DNA of 64,000 nucleotides, from positions 124,001 through 188,000 of the forward strand of contig NZ_QUHR01000003.1 of the NCBI RefSeq assembly GCF_003479605.1. Reading direction: 5' to 3'. Source of the DNA: Roseburia sp. AF12-17LB (lineage in GTDB: Bacteria; Bacillota; Clostridia; Lachnospirales; Lachnospiraceae). The notes beneath the pieces are model-generated. The model had not been told where the DNA came from. It ran no database searches and saw only the letters and a program-made list of their open reading frames with translations. The position numbers and the translations under genes are program-made. Of the stretch, positions 25,290 to 33,847 are shown one piece after another (position 1 is the stretch's first letter; every line of letters starts with the position of its first letter).

Positions 25290-27512
25290 CTACTCTCTTG
25301 CCAGTACATCGCCAGACTCTATTCCAAAGAGAACCACTTTCCCATTTCCGGTAAGTGTATCATCCAGTAAAACATACTGTTTCACCAGATGGTCCCCTTC
25401 TATCTTCCACACAAAATATGACACTTTATCCGGATGCATTGCATCCTTCTCTTCATAAATCATTCCTGCCGGAAGCACTATAACATCCTCCATGGAAATA
25501 TAAGGGAAGTCCACGCTTTCTCCATTTCCCATATCATCTACGATTTCATCATTCATCCGTACATAAAATGCCGGTGTATCATACCCGGAGGTTGTCTGAA
25601 AGGTATAATGAGCACCATTTTCATCGATATAAAGACAGCCCTCATCCAGATTATTGCTGCCTGCTGCAAATCCCACACAGGTTCCGGTGTAAGTCGTATC
25701 CCCGGATGTAATACTTACCGGTTCTCCCGCCTCTGCAATATCATCCGTATACACCGTTACGGACTTACTGCTCACCATCTGCACCAGAAGTAAGTCTGAT
25801 GCTTCTCCTTTCATCTTAAGAATTTCATCTCCGGCTTCCACCGTGTCTCCTTCCCAGACAGTTATTTTCGAAACCTGTCCATCTTCATCTGCATAAACGG
25901 ATAATTTTCCGGTTCCGTCATTTCCGCGGCTTAACGTATCGTAAGCTGCCTGCAGTTGTTGCAGCGTATAGCTATGGTCTGCTTCTGCAACCTCTTTTTG
26001 AAGGGTTATCATCTGCCGGTCATAGTCACTGACAGAATCTGTGGCATTCTGCAATTCTATAAGCTGTGCATCATAGTCTGTCTGCTGTTTCTGATAAGTA
26101 GTATTCTCTGTCTCAATGGCATTGGCGGCTTCTGTAATGGCTGCCTTTCCTTCTCCGGTATTGATGATATAAAGAAGGTCACCTTTTTTCACTTCCGCAT
26201 CCTTTTCTACCGCTATTTTTACAATCTCCCCTTCTTTTGCAGCAAGATAGACCCTGGCATTCTTATCTGCCCTGCCATATTTTAATCCGTGATTTTCCAC
26301 CTGAAAATCTGACCGTTCCACCATATACTCCGTATAATCCGAAGGCATCCGCTCCATTGTTTCATAATAGACCGCTTCCCCTTCCTCTAATCCCTCTACG
26401 ATCTGGGTATTATGGTCGTCTGATACACCTGTTGTTACTTTACGTTTTTCCCTTGTATCATCTCCGGTTCCTACATAGACATAATTTTCTCCATCTTCCT
26501 GATAAAGAGAATTGTTTCCCACCAGCAGAACATGCTCCGCTCTTTTCTCTTCAAAATATATGGGATATAACTCTCCCGCCTTAAGCTCTACGCCCTCCGG
26601 CTTTTCTATCAAAACATTGGGATAATTATTATTTATCTTTGCAAGCACCAGCTCGTCAGTGCTGTATTCCCGCTCGGTAACCGGCACTCTTTCGCCAGAT
26701 TGCAGCATATATTTTTCAAGAACATCTTTATATTTATAATTCTGTACCGTTACATCCTTAAGCTTTATTTCAAGGTCTTCTGTATCTGCCACAACAACGA
26801 CATTTTCTCCTGTACCGGCATTCCGGCTTACCGTCAGGCTCTTGGTATAAACCACTTCACCACTGTGGTTTGCTTTCAATGTTCCATCTGCAATCAGGTC
26901 ATCCAATGCCGCAATTTCCTCGTTCAGTTTCTGCACCCGGTACTCATGAAGCTTCGTATCGTAGCGGCTGTTTTCCTGCAGGACGGCTATCTGGGAGGTG
27001 ATATTTTCAGTCCCTGTCTCCTGTGGGCTTTCTTCTGTTATTGCTTCCTGCGTATCATCCACTACTGCAGCTTCCTGTTGATTTGCTAATTTATTCTGCT
27101 GCAGCTGGTTGATTTTCTGATTTAATTCATATACGGTATTTTCATGCGACAGCTCCTGCTGCTTTGCTTCCCGGGACGCACTTGCCTCGTCTACATCTGC
27201 ATATGCCAGTACATCACCCTTCTCCACCATATCCCCCGGTTCTACCAGAATCTTTGTTACCATGACATTCGCTTCATATGCCTGTCCGTATTCCTTTGGT
27301 ACGGCTGTTCCAAGCAGCACGTTGGTGGTTCCGATATCTCCATAGGTCACCTGCTGATAAGAAGCATTACTTGCCGCCGGCTCTTCCAGGTCTGGTATTG
27401 TTTCTGTTTTCTTACTGCCACAGCCACCAATTAACATTACAAAAAACAGGCCTGTCAGGACTACTGGAATCACGCTTTGTGCGTTTCCTGCGTAACTTTT
27501 TTTCTTTCTCAC
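25290..27512 (-). CDS. HlyD/RND-type adaptor lipoprotein, large
   Basis: A 740-residue lipoprotein-anchored adaptor with two biotinyl-lipoyl-like lobes. The signal ends in MLIGGC (lipobox). The first lobe has VTKILVEPGDMVEKGDVLAYADVDEA followed by a coiled coil (ELNQKINQLQQNKLANQQEAA). The second has GEIVKIAVEKDAEVKKGDLLYIINTGEG, another coiled coil (TTYQKQQTDYDAQLIELQNATD) and a further beta lobe (DEDGQVSKITVWEGDTVEAGDEILKMKG). The start is a GTG at 27512 with GGAGAAGG 7 nt upstream, overlapping the preceding stop by 4 bp (GTGA). It probably bridges the membrane permease and the cell wall. The double adaptor layout is larger than the usual MacA. Confidence 0.82.
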   Translation of the reverse strand: MRKKKSYAGNAQSVIPVVLTGLFFVMLIGGCGSKKTETIPDLEEPAASNASYQQVTYGDIGTTNVLLGTAVPKEYGQAYEANVMVTKILVEPGDMVEKGDVLAYADVDEASASREAKQQELSHENTVYELNQKINQLQQNKLANQQEAAVVDDTQEAITEESPQETGTENITSQIAVLQENSRYDTKLHEYRVQKLNEEIAALDDLIADGTLKANHSGEVVYTKSLTVSRNAGTGENVVVVADTEDLEIKLKDVTVQNYKYKDVLEKYMLQSGERVPVTEREYSTDELVLAKINNNYPNVLIEKPEGVELKAGELYPIYFEEKRAEHVLLVGNNSLYQEDGENYVYVGTGDDTREKRKVTTGVSDDHNTQIVEGLEEGEAVYYETMERMPSDYTEYMVERSDFQVENHGLKYGRADKNARVYLAAKEGEIVKIAVEKDAEVKKGDLLYIINTGEGKAAITEAANAIETENTTYQKQQTDYDAQLIELQNATDSVSDYDRQMITLQKEVAEADHSYTLQQLQAAYDTLSRGNDGTGKLSVYADEDGQVSKITVWEGDTVEAGDEILKMKGEASDLLLVQMVSSKSVTVYTDDIAEAGEPVSITSGDTTYTGTCVGFAAGSNNLDEGCLYIDENGAHYTFQTTSGYDTPAFYVRMNDEIVDDMGNGESVDFPYISMEDVIVLPAGMIYEEKDAMHPDKVSYFVWKIEGDHLVKQYVLLDDTLTGNGKVVLFGIESGDVLARE

Positions 27513-28495
27513 AGAGTCACCTTCTCTCCACCGGAAAGTCCGGATGTAACAACCCAATGATTCCCTACTTTTTCTCCAACCGTTACCGGCACCGCCTCAC
27601 GATATCCACTATCATCCAGAAGATAGACAAAGTGTCCCTCTTCACCTTCCTTTACGGCAGAGGCTTTCACATAAATGACATTTTCCAGCGTGGGCTTCGT
27701 AATCACAAGACTCAGCACGTCTGCCTCTGAAAGTGATGTCATATCCGATACCGGTGAAAATATGATTTTATTTTCTTCCACACCGGCAACCTTTAATTCA
27801 TAGGACAGTGCATCCAGTGTAGCTGTATAAGTATCTCCCATGTTAAATTCATAGCCTTCCGGCAGGTCTGCTTCATAGTTACCGGTTCCACACACTTCAG
27901 TAATCAGATTATTTCCCGGCACAAAGCCTCCTTTTTGCAGATAATTATCCATGGCTGTAATGGTACCGGATTCTTTTGCTGTAATCTGATAGCGGGACAG
28001 CTTTTCTTCTGCCTCTTCCACATAAAGCTCTGCTACTTCAATATCCCGCTTTAAATTTGCAATATCTTCATTATAATCCAAGGATGCATCACAGCTCATG
28101 AGGTTTACATAATGTTCCACCAGAAGCTGTTTATCCGCAATCTCATCCTGACACTGTGTCATTTTTGCTTCCAGACTGTCTGAACGGAAGGATACCAGCA
28201 ACTCTCCCTTTTCCACTTTATCGCCTACTGCCACATATACTTTGTCTAATTTCAATTCCGTATTTGTTGCATCATAAGTAATCTTTTCCAAACCCTCTGC
28301 TTTTAATTTCAAGGTAATTTCCGGCGTCAGATTTCCTTTTTTCACTTCCGTGGTATCATAAGCCAGCTTCTCATATGGTGTCCGGGCAGTTGACACAAGC
28401 TCTGGCTCTGCTTTTCCGCATCCCGTCAGAAAACTGCCTGCTGCCAGGTACAAAAACAGTTTCCATTTTCCCGTTCTTTTCTTTCTATCTGCCAT
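27509..28495 (-). CDS. HlyD/RND-type adaptor lipoprotein, small
   Basis: A 328-residue efflux adaptor: signal with lipobox SFLTGC, first lipoyl half LDKVYVAVGDKVEKGELLVSFRSD, a coiled coil (SLEAKMTQCQDEIADKQLLVEHYVN), second lipoyl half YQITAKESGTITAMDNYLQKGGF, then a beta-barrel and a C-terminal membrane-proximal domain (GHFVYLLDDSGYREAVPVTVGEKVGNHWVV). It is the MacA-like partner of the permease. The start at 28495 is preferred because TAAGG lies 7 nt before it; a GTG at 28501 is possible. It follows the upstream lipoprotein gene by about 10 bp. Confidence 0.85.
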   Translation of the reverse strand: MADRKKRTGKWKLFLYLAAGSFLTGCGKAEPELVSTARTPYEKLAYDTTEVKKGNLTPEITLKLKAEGLEKITYDATNTELKLDKVYVAVGDKVEKGELLVSFRSDSLEAKMTQCQDEIADKQLLVEHYVNLMSCDASLDYNEDIANLKRDIEVAELYVEEAEEKLSRYQITAKESGTITAMDNYLQKGGFVPGNNLITEVCGTGNYEADLPEGYEFNMGDTYTATLDALSYELKVAGVEENKIIFSPVSDMTSLSEADVLSLVITKPTLENVIYVKASAVKEGEEGHFVYLLDDSGYREAVPVTVGEKVGNHWVVTSGLSGGEKVTL

Positions 28496-28504
28496 AGGCA
28501 CACC

Positions 28505-29959
28505 TTACCTTTCATCCAAAGGATGAATCAGTGTACCATCCATGGCATTGACAAATACCGGATGCCGGTTCATATCATTTCCGGATGCCATATAAAGACA
28601 CCACGCCGGCACATAACTGTAACAGCCTTCCTTCTGGTCATCTTTGATACGCGCATAACCAAGCTTTAACTTATTAAAATTCTTGCACACATCCAGTTGG
28701 TAATCGTCTCCATTTTTTATAATCTCATCTTTGATTATATTTTGAATCGTTGATAACGGCAGCAGTTCCACTTCTTTTGAAATCTTTGTAACGCTTACCG
28801 GATACTGCATAAATACTTCTGTAATTCCATTATCCGTAACCGCAAATCGTATCTCATCCTCTAATTCAAAATTTACATCACTGTTTTCCGGCGTAACCCA
28901 GGAAATATCAAAGTCGTTATAATCCAAAGAATCACTAAATGCCAGTCCATTGACACCGGTTCCATAACCAAAGAGGTAGCCCCAGTCGATGACCTCCGCA
29001 TAATCGGTATACTGTTCTCCATCCACTTCTATCTCATTTGCGCCATCCCAGGAATAATCCTGCTGCCCATAAAGCACCTGATTATCACGTCCTGTTTCTT
29101 TTAAGAACTGCTCCACTAACTGCTTTGCATCTTCTTGGGAAATACTGCATCCATTTTCCTTTTCCGAATTGTCGATATATGCAGTTACTGTATCATTCCC
29201 ATATACAGCATCATAATCCTTTAGAGACTGTGGGCCATAATACTGATTCACATAAATGTCCGTCTTGTTTTTCACTAATGGCGATGCCACAATGTAGGCA
29301 ATTGCATTTTCGTTTGTTTCTTTTACTTCAAATCGCACATTACATAAAAGGTCTCCGCAATACCCTGCATATTCATTGCAGCTGTCATAATCCTCTGCTG
29401 CAGTATAGGTATCTTTTGCAGTCTCTAATGCTTTTTCGTATTGTTTTTTCTGTTCTTCGGTTTCTTCCTTCCAGTCATTCAGCATTTCCTTATGTCTTTC
29501 TACATCCTGATGATGTGCATTATTCTCCAAATCATCGATTTGAGACTGGACAGCAACAATCGTTCCATCCATGCTGTCAACGGCAGTCTGTAATTCTTCT
29601 TTTGTCAGATGCTCAAAATCGTGGTAATAAATTTCAGAATCTTTAAAATATGCTTTCAGGAACTTTTTCTTATAATCGACATCTATCTTTAATTCTTCTG
29701 CCGCTACCACAGACATGGCATCTGCTTCCGGCACATCAATAGATGCATTGATTCTTACCTTCACATCTCCGTCAGAGGTTGTTACCGTAAAGCTGTCATC
29801 CCAGTTATCCGCTTCCCGGAATTCATCCAGTGTACCAACCACCCCTTTGGTTTCCTGTTCTGTTTCCATCTCATAATCTACTTTTTTCTCACCACATCCG
29901 GTAAGAAGTACCATCACCATACCTGCCAGAATCATTTTTCGTAAGATTGGATGTTTCAT
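28505..29959 (-). CDS. Lipoprotein of unknown function in the exporter operon
   Basis: A 484-residue lipoprotein: hydrophobic signal with VLLTGC, then a charged region, a coiled coil at about residues 120-180 (AVDSMDGTIVAVQSQIDDLENNAHHQDVE), and a beta-rich C-terminal half containing GYLFGYGTGVNGLAF and CYSYVPAWCLYM. It resembles the DUF6034-type lipoproteins that I associate with this kind of clostridial exporter; that is memory, not a search. GGAGGGGACAGC precedes MKHPIL. It is the first gene of the exporter operon, just downstream of the operator/promoter at 30024-30058. It could be a substrate-binding or sensing component. Confidence 0.7.
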   Translation of the reverse strand: MKHPILRKMILAGMVMVLLTGCGEKKVDYEMETEQETKGVVGTLDEFREADNWDDSFTVTTSDGDVKVRINASIDVPEADAMSVVAAEELKIDVDYKKKFLKAYFKDSEIYYHDFEHLTKEELQTAVDSMDGTIVAVQSQIDDLENNAHHQDVERHKEMLNDWKEETEEQKKQYEKALETAKDTYTAAEDYDSCNEYAGYCGDLLCNVRFEVKETNENAIAYIVASPLVKNKTDIYVNQYYGPQSLKDYDAVYGNDTVTAYIDNSEKENGCSISQEDAKQLVEQFLKETGRDNQVLYGQQDYSWDGANEIEVDGEQYTDYAEVIDWGYLFGYGTGVNGLAFSDSLDYNDFDISWVTPENSDVNFELEDEIRFAVTDNGITEVFMQYPVSVTKISKEVELLPLSTIQNIIKDEIIKNGDDYQLDVCKNFNKLKLGYARIKDDQKEGCYSYVPAWCLYMASGNDMNRHPVFVNAMDGTLIHPLDER

Positions 29960-30023
29960 GCTGTCCCCTCCGTTTTCCATCTTTTATTTTCTGTTTACCT
30001 TTCCATTTTCCTCGTTTCTGGTG

Positions 30024-30058
30024 TTACTTTAACATGAAGATGTAAACTTTTTGTATCT
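30024..30058 (-). promoter_or_regulatory. Two-component-type operator and promoter of the exporter operon
   Basis: On the minus strand, AGATACA and TTTACA repeat with an 11-bp period, followed by ATGTTAAAGTAA, which contains the presumed -10. The same 35-bp arrangement stands in front of the OmpR-family regulator gene at 33579-33613. This points to direct control of the exporter by that regulator. Confidence 0.65.
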
Positions 30059-30067
30059 TATCATTAC

Positions 30068-30120
30068 AATAAAACCGGCAATTCTATGGCTGTATTTCTT
30101 ATCGCCACAAAACTGCCGGT
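30068..30120 (-). terminator. Terminator after the two-component/EAL remnant region
   Basis: On the minus strand, ACCGGCAGTTTTGTGGC pairs imperfectly with GCCATAGAATTGCCGGT and is followed by TTTATT. It insulates the exporter promoter from the upstream operon. Confidence 0.75.
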
Positions 30121-30159
30121 CTTGATAATTCTATTTTTACTTTTATTTTTTGTCTTTTC

Positions 30160-30670
30160 TTATTTTTTCCAGCTGTTCGAAAGAAGTATCTCCAGTTCAT
30201 CTGCTCCAACCGGTCTGGAATAATAGTATCCCTGAAACCATGTGGCTCCCACAGTCCGGAGATAATCTTCTAATGCCTTATTTTCCACGCCCTCCAGACA
30301 ACTCTTGATATTGGCTGCATTGGCAAAATCCACCATGCTCTGGACAATCGCCTTATTCTTTTTATTTACAAGAATCTTCCGGATAAAGCTCATATCAATC
30401 TTAATCTCATCAATCAGCATCTCCAGTGCCATGGCAGAAGATGAACTTCCTGTTCCAAAATCATCCATGGCAAATTTGATTCCATAGCCTCTTAATACTG
30501 CCATCCGCTCATTGATTACCGATACCGGAAGGCTTCTGCTGTAAAAAGCTTTTACTGTCCCACAAAGCCTGTTCCAGAACAAAATTTCCCAAATCATACA
30601 TGGAAGGATCATTTTCGCAATAACTGCAGGTGACCATTTATGCCCCTGAAAATACCTTGCCTTCTTTTTT
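30160..30670 (-). pseudogene. Broken EAL-domain (c-di-GMP phosphodiesterase) gene
   Basis: The last 150 codons read as the C-terminal half of an EAL domain: FAMDDFGTGSSSSAM (about residue 48), IDEIKIDMSFIRKIL, GVENKALEDYL and FQGYYYSRPVGADELE. Upstream, the matching first half is in another frame (YDLGNFVLEQALWDSKSF, then a stop), and the stretch that should carry the ELEITE-type catalytic block between it and LPVSV is missing. So there is at least one frameshift and a deletion of roughly 40 codons. No upstream GGDEF, signal or ribosome site is left. It lies just after the 270-residue membrane protein gene. The product should be inactive. Confidence 0.8.
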
Positions 30671-30675
30671 CTTTT

Positions 30676-31488
30676 TTATTTTACCATGTTACGCTTCGTT
30701 TGGCTATCTGATATTGTGCTGATTCCATAGATAAATCTTGTTTTATCAAAGAGTTCAAAGTACCGGTATGTGGCATCCTTTTCTTCCTGTATGTTATCGG
30801 ATTTTATCCTCAGTCCGGCTACGTCCAACCCCGTGTAGGAAAGCTGTTCTGCCAGCTCTTTATCCACTGTTTTTTCTTCTTCATTGTCTTTAACGGATGA
30901 GGAAGCTTCCTCTGTAGCTGTAACATCCGATAAAATATCTTTTCCTTCTGCCTCCGCCAGCAAAACGGTGCCATCCTCTAACAGAAATACCGCATGCTTC
31001 TCTGTGCCATCATATTTTGTAAAAATAAGTTTCCAGTAGTAGGCACTGTAGGTATGAAATGTTGTATCCACCGCTTTCTCCGGAAATGCTTCCCAGGTAT
31101 ACCAGTTGGCATAAGAAGAAGCTAAATCAGAAGGATACTGCCCTTTCTGATAAATGGCTTCCATACTGTCTCTTGCCAATGCCGCTGCCTCGTAATCCTT
31201 TAAAGTCATCTCATAGGAATAGGCTTCCTGTGTCTCACTCTCCCACTGCCCGGTAATCAGCTGGATGCGGTCATTAAGCTTAAGGCTTTCCGATGCCTCC
31301 TTTGCCAGCAGGGAATCGGAAGCAATATACTGTGCCGGAACCGCCTGCACTTCTCCCACTGCTTTACGTTCCTGCCCTTCAATCAGAATTCCCGGCAGAA
31401 AAATTCCTGTCAGCACCACCAGAAGTGTTCCTGCTATCATTCCACAGACACTTCCTTTTATCTTTAATTTTGTTCTTTTCTGAAACAT
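30676..31488 (-). CDS. Membrane-anchored protein co-transcribed with the two-component system
   Basis: A 270-residue protein with a basic N-terminus (FQKRTKLKIKG), one transmembrane helix (about 13-35: MIAGTLLVVLTGIFLPGIL) and an extracytoplasmic domain with no family I recognise. It contains YWKLIFTKYDGTEKHAVFLLEDG, a Glu/Ser-rich linker at about 190-215 and a C-terminal YRYFELFDKTRFIYGIST. Its start overlaps the histidine kinase gene by 25 bp, and the pairing with a kinase suggests an accessory regulator in the style of YycH/YycI. That is inference from position and topology only. Confidence 0.65.
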   Translation of the reverse strand: MFQKRTKLKIKGSVCGMIAGTLLVVLTGIFLPGILIEGQERKAVGEVQAVPAQYIASDSLLAKEASESLKLNDRIQLITGQWESETQEAYSYEMTLKDYEAAALARDSMEAIYQKGQYPSDLASSYANWYTWEAFPEKAVDTTFHTYSAYYWKLIFTKYDGTEKHAVFLLEDGTVLLAEAEGKDILSDVTATEEASSSVKDNEEEKTVDKELAEQLSYTGLDVAGLRIKSDNIQEEKDATYRYFELFDKTRFIYGISTISDSQTKRNMVK

Positions 31489-32891
31489 ATCCGCATCTTC
31501 GTCCCCTTCTTTGGCTCACTTTCTACGATAAGTTCCGCCTGATGATGTTCTAAAATCAATGCCACTAATGACATTCCGATTCCGGCTCCGCCTTCCTGTC
31601 TTGCCCGGGATTTATCTGCCATATAGAATTCATCGCAAATCCGCTCTGTCTCTTCCTTGGTCATGCCGATTCCATAATCTTTTACGGAAAGTTCATAATA
31701 AAATGGATTTTCTTCTTCCTGTATTCTCTTTCCGCTAAATTCAATGACACCATGCTCTTTGGATGCTTTTCTTGCATTATCCAGTAAATTCACCAGTACA
31801 GTCACCAGAAGTTCTTTATTTCCGTACAGTACTGCCGGCTCGATATTTTCCTTTAACACAAGCCCTTTTGCCGCAAAGGACGGTGTCACCACCTTAAGTA
31901 CTTCACTGCTTACATTTTCAACCTGAACTGCTTCCTTTTCCATTTCATGTTCCCTTAAATAAATCAAATCAAAGAGCTTTCCCGACATCCGCTCTAACCG
32001 TCTGCCTTCGGAAAAGATATAACTTAATGCCAGAAGCTGTTCTTCTCTTGGAAGCTCCATGGAACGCATGGTATCTGCATAACCGATAATGGAAGTCATC
32101 GGTGTCTTAATCTCATGGGTAAAGTCTGCTACAAACTGATCCCTTTTCCGTACCATTCCCTGAAGCTCTCCTATCTTTTCTGATACTGCTTCTGCCATCC
32201 GGTTAAAGTTTTCTGCCAGAAGTCCTACTTCATCCTGACTCTTTACTGTAATCCTCGTCTCATAAGAGCCATCGGTAATCTCCTCTGCCACCCGGTTCAA
32301 CTGCTCCAATGGCCTGGTCAGATACCGGCTGATAACATAAATAAACAGAGATTCTATCATAAGGCAAATGAAAAGAATCAGCCGGAAATAACGGATTTCC
32401 CGGTCTCTTAATGCGTAGGCATCGGACACATCACTTCTGCTGATCATGCAGAGGTTCTCATCCCCTACCTTACTGGCTGCCGTCACATAAATATAATAAT
32501 GACCGTCCTCTTCAAAGATGGCATAATTCTTATTTCCATCCTCCTGCTGTGCTTCCCAGACTTTCTTTAAATTGGCATTTTCTTCTGTTTCGTTATAAAC
32601 CAGCTTATCCCCATAATAAATAAAAAATGTCACATTTTCTGCCCGCATACCGCTGCTGACCTGTGCTCCAATGTCTGGAAGTGCGCCCTTTACCGACTCT
32701 TCCCGGTTCAACGCCTGAAGTACTTCATATTCCACCGAGGACTGCACCAGATTATTCTGAATGACTGCATTAGAAATCTGTGTTTCCTTCGCCAGTTCAA
32801 AATTCTTATGTATCATCAGATAGCCCACCAGTCCCAGACTGACGGAAAGCAGGATTAAATTTGTAATTAATACTTTATATCGAAATTTCAT
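31464..32891 (-). CDS. Sensor histidine kinase
   Basis: A 475-residue classical kinase: transmembrane helix at about 8-28, extracytoplasmic sensor (about 30-170), second helix (LILFICLMIESLFIYVI), HAMP (RPLEQLNRVAEEI), HisKA with the phospho-accepting His in DFTHEIKTPMTSIIGY (about 262), and a HATPase domain (LVNLLDNARKAS, DYGIGMTKEE, GGAGIGMSLV). It overlaps the regulator gene by 4 bp (ATGA). It presumably senses an envelope stress or substrate of the adjacent exporter. Confidence 0.92.
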   Translation of the reverse strand: MKFRYKVLITNLILLSVSLGLVGYLMIHKNFELAKETQISNAVIQNNLVQSSVEYEVLQALNREESVKGALPDIGAQVSSGMRAENVTFFIYYGDKLVYNETEENANLKKVWEAQQEDGNKNYAIFEEDGHYYIYVTAASKVGDENLCMISRSDVSDAYALRDREIRYFRLILFICLMIESLFIYVISRYLTRPLEQLNRVAEEITDGSYETRITVKSQDEVGLLAENFNRMAEAVSEKIGELQGMVRKRDQFVADFTHEIKTPMTSIIGYADTMRSMELPREEQLLALSYIFSEGRRLERMSGKLFDLIYLREHEMEKEAVQVENVSSEVLKVVTPSFAAKGLVLKENIEPAVLYGNKELLVTVLVNLLDNARKASKEHGVIEFSGKRIQEEENPFYYELSVKDYGIGMTKEETERICDEFYMADKSRARQEGGAGIGMSLVALILEHHQAELIVESEPKKGTKMRICFRKEQN

Positions 32892-33547
32892 GCTTTATCC
32901 TCTAACCGGTATCCTGCCTTAAATACTGTTTTAAGCTCCGCTCCAAGATTCAGTTTTTTCCGTAATCTCTGGATATGAAGGTCTAAGGTTCTTGACTCTA
33001 CGGAATATTCCGTTCCCCAGATTTCTTCATAGATTCTTTCCCGGAACAGTGTAATATTCCGGTTGCGCATCAGAATTTCTAAGAGTTCAAATTCCTTTGG
33101 CGTAAGCTCCACTTCTTTTCCTGCCTTTGTCACCACCTGATTTTCACTGTCTAATTCAATATCCATAAAAGTAATCTTCTGCTCCATCTTATGATAGCGG
33201 CGCAGCACAATATTGACCCGTGCCAAAAGTTCTACCACTTCAAAAGGCTTTACCATATAATCCTCTGCCCCGGAGGTCAGCCCCTGCATCCGGTCTTTTA
33301 GGGAATCCTTTGCAGTCAGAAAAATCACCGGAATTCCCATTGGACGGATGTATTCCATCAATTCAAATCCATTTAATTCCGGCAGCATAACATCCAATAT
33401 AATCAAATCAAAATTTTCTGTTTCCAACAGGTCTGCAGCTTTCATTCCATTGTATACACAGACACACTGATAGCCTGCCTTCATCAGATTCAGCCGGATT
33501 AAATCCGATATTGCCTTTTCATCCTCTACAACCAATATCCGTATCAT
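32888..33547 (-). CDS. OmpR-family response regulator
   Basis: A 219-residue regulator: receiver domain with acidic DEKA, phospho-acceptor Asp in LIILDVMLPELNG (about 52), Thr in VIFLTAKDS and Lys in MVKPF, then a winged-helix DNA-binding domain (LTPKEFELLEILMRN, SVESRTLDLHIQRLRKKL). Its own promoter carries an AGATACA direct repeat (33579-33613) shared with the exporter operon, so it should autoregulate and control the exporter. Confidence 0.93.
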   Translation of the reverse strand: MIRILVVEDEKAISDLIRLNLMKAGYQCVCVYNGMKAADLLETENFDLIILDVMLPELNGFELMEYIRPMGIPVIFLTAKDSLKDRMQGLTSGAEDYMVKPFEVVELLARVNIVLRRYHKMEQKITFMDIELDSENQVVTKAGKEVELTPKEFELLEILMRNRNITLFRERIYEEIWGTEYSVESRTLDLHIQRLRKKLNLGAELKTVFKAGYRLEDKA

Positions 33548-33578
33548 GCTGCCCGCTCCTTTTACTACTCTTTGATGT

Positions 33579-33613
33579 TTATTTTAACATATATTTGTAT
33601 CTAAAATGTATCT
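33579..33613 (-). promoter_or_regulatory. Operator and promoter of the two-component operon
   Basis: On the minus strand, AGATACA-TTTT-AGATACA (11-bp period) is followed after 6 nt by TGTTAAAAT, the likely -10 region. This is the same layout as the exporter promoter at 30024-30058 and is typical of an OmpR-family binding site placed over the -35. Confidence 0.65.
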
Positions 33614-33620
33614 GAACATT

Positions 33621-33645
33621 AAAAAAGAATGTGCCTTGCACATTC
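33621..33645 (-). terminator. Hairpin terminator in the GC-rich intergenic block
   Basis: On the minus strand, GAATGTGC-AAG-GCACATTC followed by TTTTTT: a compact textbook terminator placed directly before the promoter of the response regulator gene. It ends the GC-rich block at 33646-33716. Confidence 0.8.
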
Positions 33646-33716
33646 CCGCGCCTGCGGCGGTCGCTTGCGACATCTACCTTATACGCCGCAGTGCGCATCC
33701 TCGCGGAGCGTTTTTT
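33646..33716 (-). other. GC-rich structured intergenic block
   Basis: A short stretch far more GC-rich than its surroundings. On the minus strand, CTGCGGCG and CGCCGCAG pair around TATAAGGTAGAT and the inner hairpin GTCGC/GCGAC. It is preceded by CGCTCCGCGAGG and followed by the terminator at 33621-33645. There is no ORF. It could be a small RNA or another dispersed element. The rest of the 300-bp gap is the bglA terminator and a 19-bp palindrome (33711-33752). Confidence 0.5.
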
Positions 33717-33752
33717 GCTTTACAGGAAAGCAATTTCCTGTAAAGCAAAAAA
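33711..33752. repeat. Perfect palindrome with 19-bp arms
   Basis: TTTTTTGCTTTACAGGAAA and its exact reverse complement flank a 4-nt loop GCAA. Because it starts in T and ends in A on both strands, it is not an orthodox terminator. It lies between the bglA terminator and the GC-rich block. Confidence 0.75.
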
Positions 33753-33804
33753 AGTTTCTTCTATTCCTTCTGATTGCTCATCGGAATAAAAGAAACTTTT
33801 TTTA
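33747..33804 (-). terminator. Terminator of bglA
   Basis: On the minus strand, AAAGTTTCTTTTATTCC pairs with GGAATAGAAGAAACTTT and is followed by a run of T. It starts 44 bp past the bglA stop and could work in both directions. Confidence 0.85.
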
Positions 33805-33847
33805 TTCTCATTTTCTCTGGTCTAGAAGAAACAATTATTTTTTCATG

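Noticed and set aside
27470..27500. A third copy of the GC-rich block motif (GAAACGCACAAAGCG) at the start of the large adaptor gene
   Set aside because: The match is short, lies in coding sequence for the signal peptide and is in the opposite arrangement. It is likely chance.
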